A stretch of 64,000 nt of DNA from Rhodospirillales bacterium (GCA_020638175.1 JACKJA010000002.1:62001-126000); one strand, 5' to 3'; positions 47,811 through 57,198 are shown, counted from the first letter of the stretch. Program-made: numbers and translations. The notes: generated by a model from the sequence alone, not told the origin.

Positions 47811-49258
47811 TATTCTGCAGCCTGTTTGTGCTTGTTATTCTGATCCGTCAGCTCCACCCGGTAATCGCCGGTAAAGCAGGCATCGCAATATTGCGGCGTT
47901 TCATTGTTCCGCTTTTCTTCACCGACGGCATGATAAAGCCCGTCGACCGAAATATAGGCCAGCGAATCCGCCCCGATATAAGCCCTGATTTTTTCGACCA
48001 ACGTATCATGCGCCAACAGCTCCTCTGTCGAAGGCGTATCAATCCCGTAAAAACAGCTATGGCTGGTCGGCGGCGAAGAAATCCGCATATGAACCTCTTT
48101 GGCCCCAGCCTGACGCATCATTTCAACGATTTTTTTCGATGTCGTGCCTCGCACGATAGAATCGTCAACCAGCACAACTTTCTTGCCTTCGATAAACGCG
48201 CGGTTGGCATTGTGCTTCATCTTCACACCCAGATGGCGGATCGAACTGGTCGGCTCGATAAAGGTCCGCCCGACATAGTGATTGCGGATAATCCCCAGTT
48301 CAAAAGGCTTGCCGCTGGCCTCGGCATAACCGATCGCCGCCGGAACGCCGCTGTCAGGCACCGGCACAATCAAATCCGCATCATCGCACGGCGATTCCTT
48401 GGCCAGCTCCGCGCCGATTTTCTTGCGCATTTCATAAACCGATTTCCCGCCCATAAAACTGTCGGGACGGGCAAAATAGATATATTCAAAAATACAAAAA
48501 TGACTGGCATTTTCGCCAAACGGACGGCTGCTGATCACGCCTTTTTCATTCAGGACAACCATTTCACCGGGTTCGATATCGCGTACAAAAGTGGCACCGA
48601 TAATATCCAGCGCACAGCTTTCCGAAGCCACAATATGCGCATCCCCCAAACGCCCCAGACATAAAGGCCGGATGCCATGCGGGTCACGCACAGCCAGAAC
48701 CTCACCGCCGGTACAGGCTACCACCGAATACGCGCCCTTGATCTGTTTCAGCGCATCGATAAAGCGCCCTTCGATTGTCTGCTGGTTGGAAACGGCCATC
48801 AGGTGCAAAATAACTTCCGTATCCGTCGTGGATTGAAACAACGAACCTTTGCGTACCAGCTCCGTACGCAAACTCGTCGCATTCGTCAGATTACCATTAT
48901 GCGCCAGGGCAAAGCCGCCAAACGCCATATCGGCATAAAGCGGCTGGACATTCCGCAGCAACGTATCGCCGGTCGTTGCATAACGGTTATGCCCGATCGC
49001 GGCATTCCCGCGCAGTTTTTCGATGGTTTCCTTACGGCTGAATGTCCGGTCAACCAGCCCCAGCGCCCGCTTGGTATGAAATTCCTGACCGTCGTACGAC
49101 ACAATCCCGCACGCTTCCTGCCCCCGGTGTTGCAGGGCATGAAGCCCCAGCGCCGTCAGGGTCGCGGCATCCTTGTGCCCGAAAACACCGAAAACGCCGC
49201 ACTCTTCATGCAATTTGTCATCATCGAGAGGATGAATCGTTACGCCGGAATCAGTCAT
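47810..49258 (-). CDS. purF: Amidophosphoribosyltransferase, Fe-S/propeptide type
   Basis: This enzyme performs the first step of purine synthesis, making phosphoribosylamine from PRPP and glutamine. The start at 49258 follows AGAGG; a short propeptide precedes the nucleophile in HEECGVFGVFGH, as in B. subtilis. The PRPP loop is VVLVDDSIVRGTTS. Cysteines in FCIFEYIYFARPDS, SHSCFYGIDTP and YCDACFTGDYRV match the four [4Fe-4S] ligands of the B. subtilis enzyme. It follows cvpA with an 8-nt overlap. Confidence 0.97.
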   Translation of the reverse strand: MTDSGVTIHPLDDDKLHEECGVFGVFGHKDAATLTALGLHALQHRGQEACGIVSYDGQEFHTKRALGLVDRTFSRKETIEKLRGNAAIGHNRYATTGDTLLRNVQPLYADMAFGGFALAHNGNLTNATSLRTELVRKGSLFQSTTDTEVILHLMAVSNQQTIEGRFIDALKQIKGAYSVVACTGGEVLAVRDPHGIRPLCLGRLGDAHIVASESCALDIIGATFVRDIEPGEMVVLNEKGVISSRPFGENASHFCIFEYIYFARPDSFMGGKSVYEMRKKIGAELAKESPCDDADLIVPVPDSGVPAAIGYAEASGKPFELGIIRNHYVGRTFIEPTSSIRHLGVKMKHNANRAFIEGKKVVLVDDSIVRGTTSKKIVEMMRQAGAKEVHMRISSPPTSHSCFYGIDTPSTEELLAHDTLVEKIRAYIGADSLAYISVDGLYHAVGEEKRNNETPQYCDACFTGDYRVELTDQNNKHKQAAE

Positions 49259-49979
49259 TATACCTCTCTTCAAACAAGCGGTTCATCTTGCTCCGCTCTT
49301 CCTTGTCATAGCCGGGATCGGCTTCGTCAGTACTGGGCGGGACAGTCGTTTCGTCCGCCTTGTCTTGCTTGCGCAAAACATCAATATCCTGCAGTTTTTC
49401 GCGGGTCGCCTTGATCACGCCCTCACCATTTTGATCCATTTGTTCTTCAATATCCGAAGACAGGGATTCCGGCAACACTTTGGACATCCAGCCCGACGTG
49501 GCCTCGATATAAAACCGGGTTTTGCTGTCACCAAACCAGTTATCCCGCGTATCCGCTTCAACCGTCATATAGATCGGCAGGTACATCAAAGCCAGCAGGA
49601 AAATCCCGCGCACAACCCCGAACACAACCCCCAGCGTCCGGTCGATCGCCCCCAGCCCGGCCGCCTTGGCGCCACTAGCCAAAAAATGGCTGATGATCGA
49701 AAGGATAATAACGACGATCACAAAAACCCCGCCATAAGCAATAACGTCAGCCACGATGTTATAGGGAATCACGCCCATCAGCCGTTCCGGCTCTTCGCCT
49801 TCCGTCCCGACACCAAACCAGCCGCGCACCACGGGAGAAAGCACCGGCCCCAGCGCCAACGACGCGACAATGCCGCCGCCAACCCCCAAAATGGTCAGTA
49901 TTTCGCGGATAAACCCGCGCAAAAACGCAATGATGGAAGAAATAAGAAGAACGGCTAAAACAATAATATCAAAAATCAT
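49251..49979 (-). CDS. cvpA: CvpA family membrane protein
   Basis: The start MIFDIIVLAVLLISSIIAF at 49979 matches the CvpA N-terminus; the 22-codon longer ORF is not used. The four-helix domain (residues 1-170) has FLRGFIREILTILG and GAIDRTLGVVFGVVRGIFLL, then a cytoplasmic tail of about 75 charged residues. CvpA is linked to colicin V production and to envelope stress. It stands upstream of purF, as in E. coli and alphaproteobacteria. Confidence 0.93.
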   Translation of the reverse strand: MIFDIIVLAVLLISSIIAFLRGFIREILTILGVGGGIVASLALGPVLSPVVRGWFGVGTEGEEPERLMGVIPYNIVADVIAYGGVFVIVVIILSIISHFLASGAKAAGLGAIDRTLGVVFGVVRGIFLLALMYLPIYMTVEADTRDNWFGDSKTRFYIEATSGWMSKVLPESLSSDIEEQMDQNGEGVIKATREKLQDIDVLRKQDKADETTVPPSTDEADPGYDKEERSKMNRLFEERYND

Positions 49980-50069
49980 CGGAATATCTGTCCGCTTGGC
50001 CTCAGGGAAGTTTTGATTGATAGGGGATGAACGGCAAAAAAGCAAGTCCGAGTTTACGATAAACCCTCT

Positions 50070-51485
50070 TTAAGCATACCGAACACCGCCGCCGGTCCCG
50101 GCGAACAGATCGGCAATATCGGAAACATGCGTAACTTCGTTTAACCGTATCTTGTCAGATGAGCGGCGCTCTTCGCCTTTACGCTTTTTCGCCCGCGGGA
50201 TAACAGCCTCCTCAAAGCCCAGTTTGGCCGCTTCCTTCAAACGCACATCGGGCTGCGCCACTTGCCGGACTTCCCCGGCCAGCCCGATTTCACCGAAAAA
50301 CACGGTATGGGCGGGTAAAGGCACACCTTTCAAAGCACTGATAAGCGCAGCCGCCACCGCCAGGTCCGCCGCCGGCTCGTTCACGCGGATACCCCCGGCG
50401 ATATTCAGGTATATATCACTGCCCGAAAACTGGAACCCGCATCGCGCTTCCAGCACCGCCAAAATCATCGCCAGCCGGTTATTATCCCAGCCAACAACAG
50501 CCCGCCGCGGATTACCGAGAACCGAAGGCGCGACCAGCGCTTGCACCTCGGCCAGCATCGGCCGCGTCCCTTCCAGACCGGCCAGAACGGCACTGCCCGC
50601 TACGTTTTCCTGTCGCTGCGACAAGAACAAAGCCGAAGGGTTTTCAACCTGCACCAGCCCTTCGCGGGCCATCTCAAACACGCCGATTTCATCGGTCGGG
50701 CCAAAACGGTTTTTAACCGCCCGCAATATCCGGAACTGGTGCGAACGATCCCCTTCGAAATACAAGACGCAGTCAACAATATGCTCCAGAACCCGCGGCC
50801 CGGCAATCTGGCCATCCTTGGTCACATGCCCGACAAACAAGACCGTAATACCGTGTTTTTTCGCACTGCGGATAATCTCGGCCGCCGACGTCCGCACCTG
50901 TGTTACGGTCCCCGGCGCGCTGTCAACCGTATCGACATACATGGTCTGGATGGAATCGATCACCAGCATCGAAAGCGTATTTTCAGGGTCTTCCATCGAG
51001 GCCACAATGTCACGGACACTCGTCGCCGAAACCAGCTGCACCGGTGCATCGCTCAACTCCAGCCGGTCGGCCCGCAGCCGCACCTGGTCAATAGCCTCTT
51101 CCCCGGAAATATATCCGCAGCCAATCCCCTTGCGCGCCAGCGCACATACGACTTGCAGCAATAATGTCGACTTGCCGATCCCCGGATCGCCACCGATCAA
51201 AAGCGCCGATCCCGGCACTAACCCGCCGCCGGTCACCCGGTCAAATTCAGCAAGATCCGTTTTGTGGCGCGGCATCTTATCCGCCGACTCGCCTTTCAGA
51301 TCGACAAAGGGCAAAGCCCGCCCCTTATGCTTGCCCGTCGGCGTTCCCAGTCCCTTGGGCATAGCGGATTCGCGGACTTCTTCGACGATACTGTTCCATT
51401 CGCCGCAGGCATCGCATTTACCGCTCCAGCGGGGACTGACCGCACCGCAGGACTGGCACACATAGCTGGTGGTGTTTTTGGCCAT
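50070..51485 (-). CDS. radA: DNA repair protein RadA (Sms)
   Basis: A RecA-like branch-migration ATPase. The N-terminal zinc finger is CQSCGAVSPRWSGKCDAC, Walker A is GGDPGIGKSTL (about residue 97 on), the RadA-specific KNRFGPTDEIGVFEM is present, and a Lon-like domain closes the protein (GGIRVNEPAADLAVAAALIS). The 471-residue length is normal. It precedes cvpA-purF on the same strand. Confidence 0.97.
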   Translation of the reverse strand: MAKNTTSYVCQSCGAVSPRWSGKCDACGEWNSIVEEVRESAMPKGLGTPTGKHKGRALPFVDLKGESADKMPRHKTDLAEFDRVTGGGLVPGSALLIGGDPGIGKSTLLLQVVCALARKGIGCGYISGEEAIDQVRLRADRLELSDAPVQLVSATSVRDIVASMEDPENTLSMLVIDSIQTMYVDTVDSAPGTVTQVRTSAAEIIRSAKKHGITVLFVGHVTKDGQIAGPRVLEHIVDCVLYFEGDRSHQFRILRAVKNRFGPTDEIGVFEMAREGLVQVENPSALFLSQRQENVAGSAVLAGLEGTRPMLAEVQALVAPSVLGNPRRAVVGWDNNRLAMILAVLEARCGFQFSGSDIYLNIAGGIRVNEPAADLAVAAALISALKGVPLPAHTVFFGEIGLAGEVRQVAQPDVRLKEAAKLGFEEAVIPRAKKRKGEERRSSDKIRLNEVTHVSDIADLFAGTGGGVRYA

Positions 51486-51512
51486 AAACCGGTTGCCCCG
51501 TTTTGAAAAACG

Positions 51513-51812
51513 TTACTCTTCCTTGCGGTATGGCATGATTCTGTCAAGATCGAAAGCGATTTCCGGCCGCGCATTACGTAGGTCATGGGCATTTTGCAAA
51601 CGCAGCCAGTACCCTTCCGGCAAACCGAAAAATTTGCACAAACGCAGATCGGTATCGGCCGTGATGGCCCGGCGGCCACGAACGATATCGTGAATCCGGT
51701 TGGCCGGCACATGGATCGAATGCGCCAGATAATTTTGGCTCATCCCCAGTTTTTCAAGAATTTCTCTCTTTAACACGAGGCCCGGATGGGCGCCTTCCAG
51801 CGGATCACTCAT
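51513..51812 (-). CDS. higA: HigA-like antitoxin (XRE family), no toxin partner seen
   Basis: The start at 51812 (MSDPLEGAHPGLVLKREILE) has GGAG 8 nt upstream. The 99-residue protein matches HigA/VapI addiction-module antidotes: PGLVLKREILEKLGMSQNYL, HVPANRIHDIVRGRRAITAD, then TDLRLCKFFGLPEGYWLRLQ. HigA usually follows a higB toxin gene; here the 145 bp upstream up to the heparinase gene contain none, so it is an orphan regulator or module remnant. Two palindromes just upstream look like its operator. Confidence 0.88.
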   Translation of the reverse strand: MSDPLEGAHPGLVLKREILEKLGMSQNYLAHSIHVPANRIHDIVRGRRAITADTDLRLCKFFGLPEGYWLRLQNAHDLRNARPEIAFDLDRIMPYRKEE

Positions 51813-51833
51813 TATCATTTCTCCGGAAAATAT

Positions 51834-51859
51834 GGTATACGTACCATCTGGTACGTACC
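51834..51859. promoter_or_regulatory. Probable operator of the HigA-like repressor
   Basis: GGTATACGTACC (51834-51845) and GGTACGTACC (51850-51859, a perfect palindrome) are two related dyads separated by four bases. They lie 22 bp upstream of the higA start, which suits autoregulation. A further palindrome AGAACGTTCT is at 51886-51895. Confidence 0.55.
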
Positions 51860-51957
51860 GCGTTTATGCTCTTAAACGCCAAACTAGAACGTTCTGTCCT
51901 GCGAGTCAATTCGTCATGAAAAGATAAAAACAGTCATACGGGCAGACGCTTGATAAA

Positions 51958-53616
51958 TCAAGTGCCTTCGCGTTGCAAAACCCATTTAATGACCGCATGG
52001 TCGACCTGCATCAGGCCCGACACAACGAGCTGCTTGGTTTTACGGGGCTGTGTACCCTCCCCCAGATAAACACTGTTTTCCAGCGTCAGATCTCCCTGTG
52101 CATTGAAAAACCGCCAGCCAGCCCCCCCCGGCAAACGCAAGAGCGCCGCCCGGCCATCCTGGATCAACGACACCTGCACCCGCGGATGCAAATGAAAGCG
52201 CAAGGTGATTTCCACCGGTTTGCTCAGCCCTACCGAACAGGTCAGATTTTCCTCACCGCGCAAATCATGGCCGTTATCGCCCAAATACAAACGGCGGCGA
52301 TGGGTCAAGCCGTTCAGGGAAACAAACCCGTCATGAGAGGCCTCCAGCAATACGGCATTGCGGGTTTCTTCCCGACTGACGACCACCTTGTGCGGCCGCC
52401 GGATGAAATGCCCGTCCCGCGCAATCTCGCAGGCATTGCGGTAATCGACGGTCAAAGCGTTGTGCGCAGCCGTCGCCCTTAGCGCGTCAATCCAGTCCGG
52501 ATCAGACGGATGCGTTCCACACGAAACAAACACACGCTCCTTGCCGTAAACAAATTCAAACCCCAGCGGCGATGCATGAGCATGACCGTCATACGGCCAG
52601 CGCGGCGGCGTTCCGGCATCCATCATCACCATGCTGCGCCCCATCGTCAGGCGCTCATACCCACCATAGGGCAAACGGCTCAAAATCTGGCCGCGGACGT
52701 TGGCCCGCGCCAGCACGGAATCAATATGCCGGGTATCCCCTTCCTGCGTCCCATGGAACAAGGCAAAACGCTTGTCGGCATACCGGAAAAACCGGACGGC
52801 CTGTGCCATACGGTCAATCGTGTGCGCCATCGGAGCCGGCACCGGATATTGCGCCCCGATCAACCCCGCCCGCAAATCAATAAATATCTCCAGCGCCTCT
52901 AAAAGCTGCGCCGGGGAACGACTAACGTGACAACCATCGCCGAGAATCTGCTTGTCCGCCTCGCTCTCAAGCAAATCAAGCGCTTGCTCCAGCCACGCCT
53001 GCCGCCCCTCAAGCGACAGTCCGGCATAAGCCAGCCCCCGGATCGCCCGCAGCAAAGGCAGGCCTTCGATCCCCCCCGGCAAAGCACGTGACAGGTGCCG
53101 GGCCTGCCGGATCACGGATTCAAAAAAATGATCCTGAAAATAATCGTCGGCACTGGCCCCGAAAAACTCGTAAGCCCCGATCCACGAAACCAGTCGCTGA
53201 CCGAGAATATCAGGCCGCCAAGCCAGACCATGCCAGTTCGGATAACGATGTGTCCAGCCGGCCACCAGATCGCGCGCCTGCCGCCGGGCCGTATCACCGC
53301 CCAGCGCCCGCAAATCCCGCAGCCACGAAAACCCGTGCATGTAGGCCAGAAAATTATCACTGGCACCGACAGGCTCCCAGCACTGCCCGCGGATCTCCAA
53401 ACATTCACCGTTCAGGGAAAACATCCCGCTGCACAAAACCCGCCCGGCTTCGGCATCGCCCGGCATTACATCGGCAAGGGTATAGATAAATCCCTCCGGT
53501 ACGCCGCCCCCTAAAGACCAGTTATAAAGCGGACTGTTGCAGGCAAAGCTGCCTGCGCGCTCCCGAATGCGGGCAAGCGCCTGATGGGCAATATGGCGGG
53601 GAAGGTCTTGCAACAT
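51958..53616 (-). CDS. Heparinase II/III family protein
   Basis: A large protein with an N-terminal alpha/alpha toroid (residues about 1-330) and a C-terminal beta-sandwich (Hepar_II_III, with WPYDGHAHASPLGFEFVYG and AHNALTVDYRNACEI). The start at 53616 is chosen because the longer ORF runs into rpe; the ATG at 53628 has a GGAGG directly abutting it. Such proteins beside rsmB and rpe are common in alphaproteobacteria. No signal peptide is seen. A lyase activity on an anionic polysaccharide is inferred from the family only. Confidence 0.9.
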   Translation of the reverse strand: MLQDLPRHIAHQALARIRERAGSFACNSPLYNWSLGGGVPEGFIYTLADVMPGDAEAGRVLCSGMFSLNGECLEIRGQCWEPVGASDNFLAYMHGFSWLRDLRALGGDTARRQARDLVAGWTHRYPNWHGLAWRPDILGQRLVSWIGAYEFFGASADDYFQDHFFESVIRQARHLSRALPGGIEGLPLLRAIRGLAYAGLSLEGRQAWLEQALDLLESEADKQILGDGCHVSRSPAQLLEALEIFIDLRAGLIGAQYPVPAPMAHTIDRMAQAVRFFRYADKRFALFHGTQEGDTRHIDSVLARANVRGQILSRLPYGGYERLTMGRSMVMMDAGTPPRWPYDGHAHASPLGFEFVYGKERVFVSCGTHPSDPDWIDALRATAAHNALTVDYRNACEIARDGHFIRRPHKVVVSREETRNAVLLEASHDGFVSLNGLTHRRRLYLGDNGHDLRGEENLTCSVGLSKPVEITLRFHLHPRVQVSLIQDGRAALLRLPGGAGWRFFNAQGDLTLENSVYLGEGTQPRKTKQLVVSGLMQVDHAVIKWVLQREGT

Positions 53617-53620
53617 AAAC

Positions 53621-54280
53621 CTATGCATCCTCCCGCAGTGCTTTGATATGAGCCGCATACTCGGCCGGGTTCCCCTTGAACACAGCCGACCCGGCCACCA
53701 GGACATTAGCCCCGGCCTCGATCACCTTTTTAGCCGTCCCCGGCTTGATCCCACCATCAACCTCCAAATCAATGGCGCGGCCCGTACTGTCGATCATAGC
53801 GCGAATATCGCGGATTTTGTTTTCCAGCGGAATATAGGCCTGCCCGCCAAAACCAGGATTCACCGTCATCACCAAAACCAGATCAACCATATCCATAACG
53901 TGGCGGATAGAATCCGCCGGTGTCGCCGGGTTAAGCGATACACCCGTCTTCTTCCCGGTCGCCTTGATGGCTTGCAAGGTCCGGTGAATATGGGCGCCGG
54001 CCTCCACATGGGCGGTGATAATATCGGCCCCCGCAGCAGCAAATTCCTCGATATAGGGATCGACCGGATCAATCATCAAGTGCACATCCATGACCTTGGC
54101 GGTATGCGGACGCAAAGCTTTGACAATCGCCGGCCCGATCGTAATGTTCGGGACAAAATGCCCGTCCATCACATCAACATGGATATAATCCGCCCCGGCG
54201 GCATCAATCGCCCGGACTTCCGCGCCCAGATCGGCGAAGTCAGCGGACAGGATAGAGGGCGCGATTTTAATCCCGGACAT
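53621..54280 (-). CDS. rpe: Ribulose-phosphate 3-epimerase
   Basis: A TIM-barrel epimerase of the pentose phosphate pathway. The start [19 protein letters not shown] at 54280 matches the family; the eight-codon longer form is not needed. Metal-ligand and catalytic positions are seen in [29 protein letters not shown] and EVDGGI. The 219 residues are usual. It lies between rsmB and the heparinase gene on the same strand. Confidence 0.97.
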   Translation of the reverse strand: MSGIKIAPSILSADFADLGAEVRAIDAAGADYIHVDVMDGHFVPNITIGPAIVKALRPHTAKVMDVHLMIDPVDPYIEEFAAAGADIITAHVEAGAHIHRTLQAIKATGKKTGVSLNPATPADSIRHVMDMVDLVLVMTVNPGFGGQAYIPLENKIRDIRAMIDSTGRAIDLEVDGGIKPGTAKKVIEAGANVLVAGSAVFKGNPAEYAAHIKALREDA

Positions 54281-54361
54281 GCGTTTGTACCCCTTTAAGA
54301 TCAATCTATATCAGCAATGTAAGAAAGAAACGGCCAGACGACCATTTATAAGATAATTCGA

Positions 54362-55702
54362 TTATACACGAATCAGACGGCAAATGTAAAACCCATCCAT
54401 GCCCCCGTGCGGCGCTAAATGAAACGGCAGGACTCGCACATCGCCTTCTGCGGTAATCAGGGCTTCGATATCCCCGATTTCTGCAGGCGCAACAGGCTTC
54501 CGCCGTACCGGCGCCCCGGACGCCAAAAGCCGTTCAATCTGCGCTTCGCCTTCGGCCTTTTGCAGGGAACACGTGCAGTAAACCAAAATCCCGCCCGGCG
54601 CCAGCATGGAAACGGCGTTTTCAAGAATCCGGGCCTGCGTTTCGCACAAACGATCCATATCAGACGGCGCTTTCAAATGCAGGACATCAGGATGACGACG
54701 GATCGTCCCTGTCGCCGTACACGGCGCATCCAGCAACACGAAATCAGCTTTCTCCCGCGGCTGCCAGACCGCGCCATCCGCAGCCTCAACCGTAACATGA
54801 TCCTCCAGCCGCAAACGGCGCATGTTTTCATGCAAACGCTTCAGACGATTGACCGAACGGTCCAGCGCCGTGACGTGTGCCCCCATCGCGGCCAGCTGCG
54901 CTGTCTTTCCGCCGGGCGCGGCACACAAATCAATCACGCTCTTATCCGTCACATCACCGAATAATTTCGCCGGCAACGCTGCCGAGGCATCCTGTACCCA
55001 CCACATGCCGTCATCATAACCGGGCAATTCGTAAACCATGCCCTTGGCCGGCATACGCAGCGTCCCGGTCGGCAACAGACTGGCCCCCAGCGTCCCGGCC
55101 CAGTATTCGCGCATACCGGGGTTTTTAATCGAAATATCCAGCGGCGCTTCACTGAGATGCGCCAGCCCGATCTCTGCCGCCGTTCGCAAACCGTAATCGG
55201 CAACCCACTGCGCCATCAGCCAGTCCGGGGTATTCAGCCGGGTTTCATCCTGTTTGGAAAGCCATTCCTGAGCGTCTTTTGTAACGCGACGAAGGACAGC
55301 GTTAACCAGCCCCTTCTGGCGGCTCATCCCGGTTTGCCCGGCCAGTTCAACACAAGTATCGACCACGGCATAATCCGGCACCGCCATAAAAACGATCTGG
55401 ACAACGCCCAGCCGCAAAAGATTGTAAAGAGAAGGGGGCTGGGGAGGTTCCGGCCGGTCGGTCGCACGGGCAATCAGGTTGTCGATTTGCCCCAGTCGCC
55501 GCAGGGTCGTCGCCACCATCATCCGGACAAAGGCCCGGTCGCGGGTCACAAGCGAATGAAACGCAGCGTCACCTTCCAGCAACTGATCCAGCGGCTGTTT
55601 CCGGTCAAGAACCTGAGAGAGAAGATGCAAGGCCACTTTCCGTGTCCCCAGACCTTCCGCGTGGCTCTCCGCCCCCTGTCCATCCGCTGCAGAAATCACC
55701 AT
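54362..55702 (-). CDS. rsmB: 16S rRNA (cytosine-967-C5)-methyltransferase
   Basis: The 446-residue protein has an N-terminal NusB-like RNA-binding domain (RKVALHLLSQVLDRKQPLDQ) and a C-terminal Rossmann methyltransferase with the SAM loop DLCAAPGGKTAQLA, DAPCTATGTIRRHPD and the catalytic Cys in YCTCSLQKAEGE. Its ATG overlaps the chorismate mutase stop (TGATG). It is upstream of rpe on the same strand. Confidence 0.95.
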   Translation of the reverse strand: MVISAADGQGAESHAEGLGTRKVALHLLSQVLDRKQPLDQLLEGDAAFHSLVTRDRAFVRMMVATTLRRLGQIDNLIARATDRPEPPQPPSLYNLLRLGVVQIVFMAVPDYAVVDTCVELAGQTGMSRQKGLVNAVLRRVTKDAQEWLSKQDETRLNTPDWLMAQWVADYGLRTAAEIGLAHLSEAPLDISIKNPGMREYWAGTLGASLLPTGTLRMPAKGMVYELPGYDDGMWWVQDASAALPAKLFGDVTDKSVIDLCAAPGGKTAQLAAMGAHVTALDRSVNRLKRLHENMRRLRLEDHVTVEAADGAVWQPREKADFVLLDAPCTATGTIRRHPDVLHLKAPSDMDRLCETQARILENAVSMLAPGGILVYCTCSLQKAEGEAQIERLLASGAPVRRKPVAPAEIGDIEALITAEGDVRVLPFHLAPHGGMDGFYICRLIRV

Positions 55703-55980
55703 CAGGCCGCCTTTATAATCTCTTTTTCGATATCATGCGCGTAATCAATCATCAGCGTATAAAGCTGCCGGACAAAATCGGGGTCCAGTCCCTTGTCCGC
55801 CGCCCGCCGCGCCGCGCGCTCCCGGACCTCTTCCACACGATCCTCTAAAATCGGGGGAATATCTTCCCCTGCCTTGAAATGTCCGACCTCGCGAATGATT
55901 GCATAACGCTCGGCCAACAAATCGACAATCCGGTCATCCAGATCATCAATCCGGTCACGATAAGGTTTTAGAACTTCCAT
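55702..55980 (-). CDS. Chorismate mutase, AroQ class
   Basis: The 92-residue helical protein begins EVLKPYRDRIDDLDDRIVDLLAERYAI, the first AroQ helix with the active-site Arg and the D-x-x-I-V-x-L-L pattern. It has a Lys in VGHFKAGEDIPPI and the closing FVRQLYTLMIDYAHDIE. It converts chorismate to prephenate for Phe and Tyr synthesis. It is coupled to rsmB. Confidence 0.9.
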   Translation of the reverse strand: MEVLKPYRDRIDDLDDRIVDLLAERYAIIREVGHFKAGEDIPPILEDRVEEVRERAARRAADKGLDPDFVRQLYTLMIDYAHDIEKEIIKAA

Positions 55981-56023
55981 TTTCGCTCTTTTCTTATTTG
56001 TTTAGCGCTGCCATATTAGCCGC

Positions 56024-56179
56024 ATGACAAAAGAAAAGCCACAACCGGACACAAAAAAGCAACCGGAAAAATCCAAAGAAACCAACACACCTGAAAACAG
56101 AGAAATCGGCGGACCGCCGGGACCGGAGCCAACACGTTACGGGGATTGGGAAAAAAGCGGCAAGTGCGTCGATTTCTAA
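56024..56179 (+). CDS. DUF1674 / SDHAF4-like protein (51 residues)
   Basis: A short gene of 51 codons beginning MTKEKPQPDTKKQPEKSK. The C-terminal block EIGGPPGPEPTRYGDWEKSG, then KCVDF, is the DUF1674 signature shared with SDHAF4, a mitochondrial factor for assembly of flavinated succinate dehydrogenase. The N-terminal half is charged and disordered. It is divergent from chorismate mutase and converges on marC. The C-terminal motif gives a secure family call; function in SdhA assembly is by analogy. Confidence 0.9.
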   Translation: MTKEKPQPDTKKQPEKSKETNTPENREIGGPPGPEPTRYGDWEKSGKCVDF

Positions 56180-56186
56180 ATGCCGC

Positions 56187-56801
56187 TTAAAAATTGAACG
56201 TCTGCGCCGCGCCATCAATCATGAACTGCACGGCCATGGCCGCCATGAGAACACCCATAATCCGGGCCAGAAGACTACTGCCTGACGGCCCGAACAAACG
56301 CACCAACCGATCCGCCCCCAGCATCGAAAACAGAGCAATCAACTGTACAGCGACAATCGCGATAATCACCAGAACCTTACCCTCGATCGTATGCACCGCC
56401 GTCATATGCAATATAGACGCCGTCATCGCCCCCGGACCGGCCAGCAAGGGAATCGAAAGCGGAAAAATAGCAACGTCCGTCCGGTCGCTATAGGCTGTTT
56501 CTTCGGATTCCAGTTGATCGGGATCATGAAACCCCATCAACATCCGAAACGCCGTCACGAACAAGAGCAGCCCCCCGGCAATCCGGAACGCCCCGATTGA
56601 AATCCCCAGATGATGCAAGAGCGCATCCCCCATCAACCCGAAAGCCACCAGCAACCCCGCCGCCGTTATCGACGCCCGGAACGCCGTCTTGCGCGCCGTT
56701 GATACATCCTGCCCACTCAAAAGCGCAGAAAAAACGGCCGCCGTCCCCAAGGGATCAACCACCACAAAAATCGTTACCAAAGCCGGCAAAAAAATATCCA
56801 T
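56187..56801 (-). CDS. MarC family (UPF0056) membrane protein
   Basis: The 204-residue protein has six membrane helices and the MarC pattern ALVTIFVVVDPLGTAAVF, with LFVTAFRMLMGF and IPLLAGPGAMTASILHM. The transport role of the family is not established; the old link with multiple antibiotic resistance was withdrawn. It ends 8 bp from the DUF1674 gene on the other strand. Confidence 0.92.
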   Translation of the reverse strand: MDIFLPALVTIFVVVDPLGTAAVFSALLSGQDVSTARKTAFRASITAAGLLVAFGLMGDALLHHLGISIGAFRIAGGLLLFVTAFRMLMGFHDPDQLESEETAYSDRTDVAIFPLSIPLLAGPGAMTASILHMTAVHTIEGKVLVIIAIVAVQLIALFSMLGADRLVRLFGPSGSSLLARIMGVLMAAMAVQFMIDGAAQTFNF

Positions 56802-56945
56802 GCCCCAAGGATACGGAGGCTACAACGCCCTGTCCACGCGCATTGCCTTCACACAAAAACTTTTGCACTGCAAAATTTTTTTCTTGCCATCCCCGGATTA
56901 TTCATGTTTTCCTGAAAGTTCGAAACTTACAAGGAAGTCAAACCA

Positions 56946-57086
56946 ATGCGCAGTGCATGGATGCAGATTTGCCACTCCACGACGACCGGAACCAACCGTT
57001 CCGGACGTATGCTCCCGTGCGTCGGTTTTAAGGCCAATAACGGCAACTATAAACCATTTAACGGTAGAAAAGGGCTGACTTCCTAG
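56946..57086 (+). CDS. 46-codon leader-type ORF
   Basis: An ATG with AAGGAAG about 9 nt upstream opens a frame coding for 46 residues (MRSAWMQICHSTTTGTNRSG and on), basic and without a known domain. Its stop (57084-57086) lies just after the first arm of the competing hairpins. An AAGTT-CGA-AACTT dyad (about 56916-56928) lies upstream and may be an operator. Coding status is not certain: it could be a regulatory upstream ORF rather than a functional peptide. The 145 bp between marC and this ORF hold no other gene. Confidence 0.45.
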   Translation: MRSAWMQICHSTTTGTNRSGRMLPCVGFKANNGNYKPFNGRKGLTS

Positions 57087-57130
57087 GTTTCAAACAAAAC
57101 TGTCAGCCCCACAATCCGAAGGGCTGACAG
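57072..57130 (+). promoter_or_regulatory. Mutually exclusive hairpins upstream of the microprotein operon
   Basis: Three segments can pair in two ways. GGGCTGAC (57072-57079) pairs with GTCAGCCC (57102-57109), and CTGTCAGCCC (57100-57109) pairs with GGGCTGACAG (57121-57130). The second is a perfect 10-bp stem. A ribosome at the end of the 46-codon ORF would cover the first arm and favour the second hairpin. No T tract follows, so control would act on translation or RNA stability rather than simple termination. Confidence 0.55.
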
Positions 57131-57198
57131 GCAAAACTCTCCAAAAATATTTCAGAGTCGCATTGTCCGCCTTTCAAAACGAAGAAAGGAGAAAGACG

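Noticed and set aside
50152..51465. 437-codon frame antisense to radA
   Set aside because: A shadow frame, Ser/Arg-rich, with no motif; radA is unambiguous.
51819..51957. higB toxin gene upstream of higA
   Set aside because: No frame of adequate length or RelE-like sequence in this 139-bp gap on either strand.
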